Positions 5,591 to 10,603 of a stretch of DNA of 10,603 nt are shown piece by piece. Position numbers and translations under genes: made by a program. This stretch comes from CAZUMH01 sp964621645. Lineage in GTDB: Bacteria > Zhuqueibacterota > QNDG01 > JAGLOF01. Location of the stretch: assembly GCA_964621645.1 (NCBI GenBank), contig CAZUMH010000105.1:1-10603 (forward strand), given 5' to 3'. The notes under the pieces are model-generated. The model was not told the DNA's origin, made no database searches, and saw only the letters and a program-made list of their open reading frames with translations. Numbering within the stretch: the stretch's first letter is position 1; the number at the start of each line of letters is the position of its first letter.

Positions 5591-6946
5591 ATGCGCAACA
5601 GCAATACCACACTGCTGCCCCTTCTTTTCCTGCTGCCGCTGTGTTTTTCATGTTCGGGACGGATCGCTTCCGGGGACCGGCAGTCGGCGGAAAAGGTGAA
5701 ACAGGAGTTCCTCCATGCCTGGAGCGGCTATAAAACCTATGCCTGGGGGCACGACGCCCTGAAACCCCTTTCCGGAAGCTGGAGGGACTGGTACGACGCA
5801 TCACTGGTGATGACGCCGGTGGACGCCTTTGACACCATGCTGCTGATGGGGCTCGATCAGGAGGCCGCAGAGGCAAAAGAGCTGATCATCAAGGATCTCG
5901 GCTTTGACCATGATTTTGAGGTCCAGGTGTTTGAGGTGACGATCCGGTTGCTGGGCGGATTGCTGTCGGCCTATCAGATGGACGGAGATCAGCGCTTTCT
6001 GACTTTGGCGGAGGATCTTGGGAAACGGCTGCTGCCTGCCTTTTCTTCAGCCACAGGAATGCCGTACCGGTTTGTCAATCTGCGCAGCGGCGCGGTCCGG
6101 GATCCAGTAAACAATCCCGCGGAGATCGGAACCCTCATACTGGAATTCGGCGTGCTCAGCAAACTGACCGGGAATCCCGCCTACTATGACGCATCCAAAT
6201 CAGCCATCATGGAGCTCTTCAAACGGCGCTCGGAGATCGGTCTGGTTGGAACCCAGATAAACGTTGAAACAGGCGACTGGGTCAATCCCCGCTCCCACAT
6301 CAGCGGCATGATCGATTCCTATTACGAGTACCTGCTTAAGGCCTGGCTGCTGTTTGAGGACAATGATTTTCTGGAGATGTGGAATGCATCCATTAAGGCT
6401 GTCAACAAATACCTGGCCGATGACACGGGAAACGGCCTCTGGTACGGCTCAGCGGATATGAATACAGGAAAACGTACCGGCACCCGTTTCGGCGCCCTGG
6501 ATGCCTTCTTCCCCGCCCTCCTGGCTCTGGGAGGGGATGTTGATCGGGCCCGGAAACTGCAGGCCTCCTGTCTGAAGATGTGGCAGCTGCACGGCATCGA
6601 ACCTGAGCAGCTTGACTATACCACTATGAAAGTGATCTATCCCGGATACCCTCTGCGGCCCGAAATCATCGAGTCTGCGTATTATCTGTATCATTACACC
6701 CATGAAAAGGCCTATCAGGATATGGGACGGATCTTCCTCGACGGTCTGACCAGCTACTGCCGCACCGAGAACGGATACGCGGCCCTGCGAAATGTCGTGA
6801 CCAAGGAGAAATCCGACAGCATGGAGAGTTTTTTCCTGGCAGAGACGTTGAAATATCTCTACCTGTTATTTGCGGATACAAAGACTCTCTCATTTGATGA
6901 TGTGATATTCAACACTGAGGCGCATGCGTTTCGGAGAACATGGTGA
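5591..6946 (+). CDS. GH47 family (class I alpha-1,2-mannosidase-like) lipoprotein
   Basis: The 451-residue product should be a calcium-dependent inverting alpha-mannosidase on the cell envelope. Residues 1-20 are a hydrophobic signal ending CFS before C21, an imperfect lipobox; the next residue is Ser, which suits outer-membrane sorting. GH47 motifs run in order: VDAFDTMLLMGL (77-88), VFEVTIRLLGGLLSAY with E115, DSYYEYLLKAW with D242, PLRPEIIES with E358, ESFFLAETLKYLYLLF, and FNTEAH with T442 near the end. E115, D242 and E358 match the three catalytic acids known in the family, and T442 the calcium-binding threonine. The size is that of a bare catalytic domain. Most characterised members are eukaryotic N-glycan trimming enzymes, and bacterial ones are much less studied. 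The start is fixed by AAGGAG (5577-5582). It converges with the GH130 fusion gene, 51 bases away, with only a 4-bp hairpin between. Confidence 0.93.
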   Translation: MRNSNTTLLPLLFLLPLCFSCSGRIASGDRQSAEKVKQEFLHAWSGYKTYAWGHDALKPLSGSWRDWYDASLVMTPVDAFDTMLLMGLDQEAAEAKELIIKDLGFDHDFEVQVFEVTIRLLGGLLSAYQMDGDQRFLTLAEDLGKRLLPAFSSATGMPYRFVNLRSGAVRDPVNNPAEIGTLILEFGVLSKLTGNPAYYDASKSAIMELFKRRSEIGLVGTQINVETGDWVNPRSHISGMIDSYYEYLLKAWLLFEDNDFLEMWNASIKAVNKYLADDTGNGLWYGSADMNTGKRTGTRFGALDAFFPALLALGGDVDRARKLQASCLKMWQLHGIEPEQLDYTTMKVIYPGYPLRPEIIESAYYLYHYTHEKAYQDMGRIFLDGLTSYCRTENGYAALRNVVTKEKSDSMESFFLAETLKYLYLLFADTKTLSFDDVIFNTEAHAFRRTW

Positions 6947-6997
6947 CCGGTGTCAGTGCGCCTATGCGCGGCGGGCGCGGGAAGTCAGGATTGAAGA

Positions 6998-8857
6998 TTA
7001 TTTTTGCAGAATGTGCTGAATTTTCTCAATGAGCAGTTTTTTTGTAACGGGTTTCACAAGGTAATCCACGGCACCGAGTTTTCTGCTCTGGCTCTCAAGC
7101 TCTTCGTTGTGGTATCCCGTGATGAAAATCAGCGGGATTTCAATACCCTTCTCCTTCATCTGCCCCAGGAGCTGCAGGCCGTCCATAGTGGGCATTTTAA
7201 TGTCGGAAATGATAAGATCAAATGGTTTCCTGGCGATACGCATGAGCGCATCAATGCCGTCAGATGCAAGATGGATGCCATACCCTTCTTGAAGAAGATA
7301 CCGTTCGATGATGGTTCGTACTCGCCGGTCGTCTTCTACCAGGAGGATTGAGAAGCTTCTGTTTTTTTGATCCGTATGCCTTTTATTCGGAGATGCTGCC
7401 AGCAATTCCCGCATGAGCTCATCCAACGGCACTGTTGCATAGGTTGACGCGTAGTCAGACATGGCATAGGGCAGGATAAGTTCACCATTATTGATCATCG
7501 CGCCGCATGAATACACCACATTAGGCACATACCCTGAACGTTCCTCTTCGGTGGTGGTGAGCAGAGGTTCTTTCAGCCTCCCGATGAGTTTCCCCGGATC
7601 TTTCCGATCGAGAAGGATGGCACTGAGGCAGTAGGTCCGCATGGGCCCGACTCCATGGGTAATCACCAGCCATCCTTGTTCTGTTTCAATGGGCGATCCG
7701 GCGTTGCCTACCTGAACGAGCTCCCATGGGTATATGGGTTCCTCTATTTTTTTTGCCTGCCTCCAGAGGCTGATTGTATCAGCAAACATGATATAATTAT
7801 TCTCACCGTCAATTCTGGCAAGCATGGCATATTGACCGTTGATCTTTCGTGGGAAGAGAGCGAGGCCTTTATTATGTCCGTATTCGCCGTTGATGGGCAT
7901 CACTTTGAAATTATAGAAATCTTTGGTCTCGATAAGTTTCGGAAGAATCGTATATCCGTTGTAGGCGGTATATGTCGCGTAGTAGGTGACACTGCCGTCA
8001 TCATCGATAAATCGCACGAAGCGGGCGTCTTCGATGCCGTTGCTCTCAGAGTATGATACGGGAAAAAGAACCCGCTCTGAAAGAGCTGTATCGAGAGAGA
8101 ACGTAACCTCATAGTGGGAAGTGGCGAGCCAGGTAATGGTTTGAATCGTCTGTTCCCGGGCGAGGGAGATATTCCCCTCTTTCTTGACATTGGCGGCAGC
8201 GGCGAGAAGTTCGCCATAGATGAACGTTTCTCCCAGCTGATCCATCACCAGCAGGGCATCATCCTTGTCAATCTTCATTTCACCGAGTTTATTCATGAAT
8301 GTGGTTTTATCATAGGTATGCCGGGTGATAATTTCGGGGACATCAACCAGTTCTCCCGGCGGTACGCAGGTGCAGTCGTTATGCTCATCGATGATTCCAC
8401 TTCTGAAGGCGATGGAGGAAATATGTCCTTCCCCCGTTGCTCTGAAGCTGAGAATAACTCTTTTCTGTCCCTTGCTTAAATTCCCCTGATAGGGATCTTC
8501 CACAATGGAAGGATTGAAAAAGGCTACAGATTCGATGGAGTACTCCATGGTGAAGTAAGCACCGATTACCAGTTTCTTTTCAATGGGCAATGATTCAGCA
8601 TCCTGATCCAGTTTGGAGAACAAGTACCTGACACACTCAAAACTTTTTTCAAAAATACGGGTGATATTACGGTGCCGGGTTGAGAAATTCCGGAGTGTCT
8701 GGTTTAATATGTCCCTGGATTCGTCCTCCCTCATGGCGAGAACAGTACTGATGATCCTCAACGCCCTTTTCTCGTTGCCCGGCATATAATGTTTTGTAAT
8801 GACCCGCTTCGGATTGGGATAAAACCGTATCGTTTTTCTGTTCACGGTGACTGACAT
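6998..8857 (-). CDS. GH130 glycosidase/phosphorylase domain fused to a response-regulator receiver domain
   Basis: The predicted 619-residue cytoplasmic protein has three parts. Residues 1-110 are a mostly helical extension. Residues 110-485 match GH130 (beta-mannoside phosphorylases and hydrolases): FNPS at 114-117, RATGEGHISS at 139-148, ED at 276-277 in GIEDARFVRF (D277 probably the catalytic acid), ATYTAYNG at 294-301, LALFPRKINGQY, GWLVITHGVG at 395-404 and GYVPNVVYSCG. Residues 502-619 are a complete receiver domain: acidic pair D509/D510, phospho-acceptor D552 in ISDIKMPTMDG, T580 and K602 in LVKPV. The linker 486-501 is polar. No DNA-binding domain follows, and no kinase is in the window. 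The start at 8857 is chosen because AAAGGG lies just upstream and a promoter at 8959-8932 would overlap the longer frame. Whether it is a phosphorylase or hydrolase cannot be told. Domain identities are confident; control of GH130 by phosphorylation is inference. Confidence 0.92.
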   Translation of the reverse strand: MSVTVNRKTIRFYPNPKRVITKHYMPGNEKRALRIISTVLAMREDESRDILNQTLRNFSTRHRNITRIFEKSFECVRYLFSKLDQDAESLPIEKKLVIGAYFTMEYSIESVAFFNPSIVEDPYQGNLSKGQKRVILSFRATGEGHISSIAFRSGIIDEHNDCTCVPPGELVDVPEIITRHTYDKTTFMNKLGEMKIDKDDALLVMDQLGETFIYGELLAAAANVKKEGNISLAREQTIQTITWLATSHYEVTFSLDTALSERVLFPVSYSESNGIEDARFVRFIDDDGSVTYYATYTAYNGYTILPKLIETKDFYNFKVMPINGEYGHNKGLALFPRKINGQYAMLARIDGENNYIMFADTISLWRQAKKIEEPIYPWELVQVGNAGSPIETEQGWLVITHGVGPMRTYCLSAILLDRKDPGKLIGRLKEPLLTTTEEERSGYVPNVVYSCGAMINNGELILPYAMSDYASTYATVPLDELMRELLAASPNKRHTDQKNRSFSILLVEDDRRVRTIIERYLLQEGYGIHLASDGIDALMRIARKPFDLIISDIKMPTMDGLQLLGQMKEKGIEIPLIFITGYHNEELESQSRKLGAVDYLVKPVTKKLLIEKIQHILQK

Positions 8858-8931
8858 TGGTGCCCTTTCTGATTTGATGAGGATTGCCGTCTCCCGACTA
8901 CTGCCCAGGCAGGATTGGATGTATGGCTGAC

Positions 8932-8959
8932 AATATACAACAACTCTGCCAAATAACAA
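8932..8959 (-). promoter_or_regulatory. Putative sigma-70-type promoter of the GH130-receiver gene
   Basis: On the minus strand TTGTTA (8959-8954, four of six to consensus) is followed after 16 bases by TATATT (8937-8932, five of six). Transcription would start near 8925, giving a leader of about 70 bases before ATG 8857. It lies in the 159-bp region shared with the divergent PIG-L gene. Confidence 0.45.
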
Positions 8960-9016
8960 GGTGAAAATATTTTACTATTTATTTCTTGATTTCTGTGTAT
9001 ATTGTCCTTTAATATT

Positions 9017-9685
9017 ATGACTGAAGAAATTCGCATGGAAAACGCAGACGTAAAATACCGGAAAACCTGTCTTATCGTCGCCCATCCTGATGATGAGACG
9101 TTATGGGCTGGTGGAACGATTCTGCTTCATCCGCGCTGGCACTGGGAAATCTTTTCTCTTTGCCGGGCTTCAGATACTGACCGTTCCGAAAAATTCCGCC
9201 GCATGGCGAACGAGTATGGTGCGAAAGGATCGATGGCAGATATTGACGACGGACCGCAACAGCATCCCCTGGCAAAAGATGAGGTCAACTGCGCGTTACT
9301 GAAGCTGCTCGGCCAGGGACGGTATGATCTTGTGGTCACCCATGGACCGCAGGGGGAATATACCAGGCATCGACGGCATGAAGAGGTTTCCAGGGCGGCA
9401 TGCGATCTCTGGCTGAAAGGAATACTCCGCGCGGACATACTATGGATGTTCGCCTATGATGATGGAGGGGGAGAATTTTTTCCCCGCCCGTCTGCCGGGG
9501 CTCACAAAAAGACGGACCTGCCGGAATCGATTTGGCGCAGGAAGTATGAGATAATAACTGATGTCTATGGATTTTCTCCGGACAGCTGGGAGGCGAAGGT
9601 GACCCCCGGGACTGAGGCTTTCTGGTGTTTTGAATCCCGCCCGGTGCTGAAGAAATGGCTGCATAATAAAGGAATTATATTATGA
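9017..9685 (+). CDS. PIG-L family N-acetyl-sugar deacetylase
   Basis: The 222-residue product belongs to the zinc-dependent LmbE/PIG-L family, which removes the N-acetyl group from GlcNAc-type substrates. Known members act in GPI-anchor, mycothiol, bacillithiol and antibiotic pathways. The signature CLIVAHPDDE places zinc ligands H23 and D26 with D25 as probable catalytic base. THGPQGEYTRHRRH (108-121) supplies the downstream histidine, H118 or H121, where typical members read GxxHPDH. There is no signal peptide, so it is likely cytoplasmic. The start is uncertain: ATG 9017 has no clear ribosome site, ATG 9035 has a weak GAAG, and TTG 9002 is less likely. Its TGA overlaps the next gene's ATG, so the two are translationally coupled. 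The natural substrate is unknown, and the adjacent GT4 enzyme is the best clue. Confidence 0.9.
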   Translation: MTEEIRMENADVKYRKTCLIVAHPDDETLWAGGTILLHPRWHWEIFSLCRASDTDRSEKFRRMANEYGAKGSMADIDDGPQQHPLAKDEVNCALLKLLGQGRYDLVVTHGPQGEYTRHRRHEEVSRAACDLWLKGILRADILWMFAYDDGGGEFFPRPSAGAHKKTDLPESIWRRKYEIITDVYGFSPDSWEAKVTPGTEAFWCFESRPVLKKWLHNKGIIL

Positions 9686-10603
9686 AAATATTGGTGCTGT
9701 ATGATTACCCCCCTTCCCCCGGCGGACTTGCTACCCAGGGCGACCTGCTGTTTCACGGCCTCAAAGAAATTGGCGTTGATGCTCATGCAGTCCATTTCGA
9801 GTCCGCCCAGGAAAAGGAGTGGTACTACCGCTGGTTTGAACCGGATGTCGTGGTGGGTGTCGGTTATTGGGGGCATACGCCGCATTTGATTCTTCATCCC
9901 CAGCGTTACGGTGTGCAGCCCGTACCGTGGCTGGTGGCAGACGGCTATATCGCAAATTATTCCGAGGTGCTTAATAAGCTGCCCCTGATCCTGGTGACGT
10001 CCACATGGGTGAAGGAAACCTATATACGCGATGGTATCAGGGAAGATATTATTGAAATTCTGCCCGTAGGATGCGACACGCGGGCCTTCTCGCCCCTGGA
10101 TGCAGATGATATCAAAGTGTCGACCGTCCGGGAGGCGCTGGGTGTCGCGCCTGATCAAATTATGATACTGACAGTCGGCGGGGATGCGACGTCTAAAGGA
10201 TCTCAGGAGGTGATGCAGGCTCTGGCCTTGATTGATACGCGAATACCTGACTGGAAGTATGTATGCAAAGTCTGGCCACAGCCACGTACCACAGTCCAAA
10301 ATCTGGCTGAAATGCGGTTGGCCATTAATCTGGGTATCGAAAAGAATGTGGTGTACACGACCAATGTGGTTTCGCGTAATTTCATGCCCTATCTCATCAA
10401 TGCCTGCGATATCTACGCGGCGCCCTCCCGTTTGGAAGGATTCGGCATGCCGCAAGTTGAGGCGGGGGCTTGCGGCAAGCCGGTGATCGGTATCAAGGCA
10501 ATGGCACTGCTTGATACGATGGTTCATGGAGAGACGGCCTTTCTGGCGGAAGTAGCCCGGGAAATCACGATCAGTGAAGCGATTTTGGGAGAGGAGTCAG
10601 GAT
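9682..10603 (+). CDS. GT4 family glycosyltransferase, cut by the window end
   Basis: This is a GT-B fold retaining glycosyltransferase, of which 307 complete codons are present before the window ends. The N-terminus MKILVLYDYPPSPGGLATQG is the typical first strand and glycine loop of the acceptor domain. The second domain opens near residue 160 with DQIMILTVGG and contains APSRLEGFGMPQVEAGACG. There E252 and E260 form the E-x7-E motif of GT4 enzymes that bind the sugar nucleotide. The C-terminal end, probably 60-100 residues by comparison with the family, lies outside. The start at 9682 overlaps the PIG-L stop (ATGA) and has AAAGGA at 9668-9673. The sugar donor and acceptor cannot be told. 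The pairing recalls GT4 plus PIG-L in thiol cofactor synthesis, but the N-terminal half does not read like BshA or MshA. A long antisense frame over the gene is rejected. Confidence 0.92.
   Translation, partial: MKILVLYDYPPSPGGLATQGDLLFHGLKEIGVDAHAVHFESAQEKEWYYRWFEPDVVVGVGYWGHTPHLILHPQRYGVQPVPWLVADGYIANYSEVLNKLPLILVTSTWVKETYIRDGIREDIIEILPVGCDTRAFSPLDADDIKVSTVREALGVAPDQIMILTVGGDATSKGSQEVMQALALIDTRIPDWKYVCKVWPQPRTTVQNLAEMRLAINLGIEKNVVYTTNVVSRNFMPYLINACDIYAAPSRLEGFGMPQVEAGACGKPVIGIKAMALLDTMVHGETAFLAEVAREITISEAILGEESG

Noticed and set aside
6957..6970. GCGC-CTAT-GCGC hairpin between the convergent GH47 and GH130 genes as a bidirectional terminator
   Set aside because: The stem has only four pairs and there is no T-run next to it on either strand.
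8858..8959. Upstream extension of the GH130-receiver gene to an ATG at 8959
   Set aside because: The added 34 residues show no domain. They would overlap the proposed promoter, and ATG 8857 has AAAGGG immediately upstream.
9565..10527. Long minus-strand open frame (320 codons) antisense to the PIG-L end and the GT4 gene
   Set aside because: Its product is rich in His, Arg, Cys and Gln with no domain or signal. The plus-strand frames there carry clear family motifs and good ribosome sites, so this is a codon-bias shadow.

Overview
The window looks like bacterial chromosomal DNA of middling GC content, with Shine-Dalgarno sites of the AGGAGG type before most genes. A secreted M1 metallopeptidase, a lipoprotein glycosidase and receiver-domain signalling suggest a bacterium with an outer membrane. 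The peptidase resembles forms common in the Bacteroidota/FCB group and related candidate phyla. No rRNA or other phylogenetic marker is present, so the lineage is only a weak inference.

Left part (1-1083): a VOC/glyoxalase-fold protein (218-562), then two short AT-rich genes, one for a 56-residue membrane protein (664-834) and one for a 70-residue four-cysteine protein (871-1083). Two copies of a diverged 47-bp intergenic repeat lie before the first two genes. Positions 1084-1453 hold a promoter-like AT-rich tract with a dyad and a possible 34-codon leader ORF. They lead into a large exported M1 aminopeptidase-like enzyme (1454-3715) with an intact zinc site.

Middle part (3716-5590): small genes on the plus strand, separated by hairpins and repeat-like intergenic DNA. 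They encode a 71-residue zinc ribbon (3902-4117, followed by a clear intrinsic terminator), a QueG-like double [4Fe-4S] protein (4253-4951) and a YgaP-type/DUF2892 membrane protein (5072-5278). The 312-bp gap after that holds repeat-like sequence, a possible 28-codon ORF and a strong 10-bp hairpin upstream of the next gene.

Right part (5591-10603): a carbohydrate block. A GH47 class I alpha-mannosidase-like lipoprotein (5591-6946) converges with a minus-strand gene (8857-6998) that fuses a GH130 mannoside phosphorylase/hydrolase-like domain to a complete C-terminal response-regulator receiver domain. Divergent from the fusion gene is a coupled pair: a PIG-L family N-acetyl-sugar deacetylase (9017-9685) overlapping by four bases a GT4 glycosyltransferase (9682 to the window end, incomplete). 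Together these suggest making or modifying an amino-sugar-containing glycan plus trimming or recycling mannosides. The GH130 step may be controlled directly by phosphorylation. That fusion is the most unusual thing in the window. There is no tRNA, rRNA, CRISPR array, transposase or recognisable phage gene.
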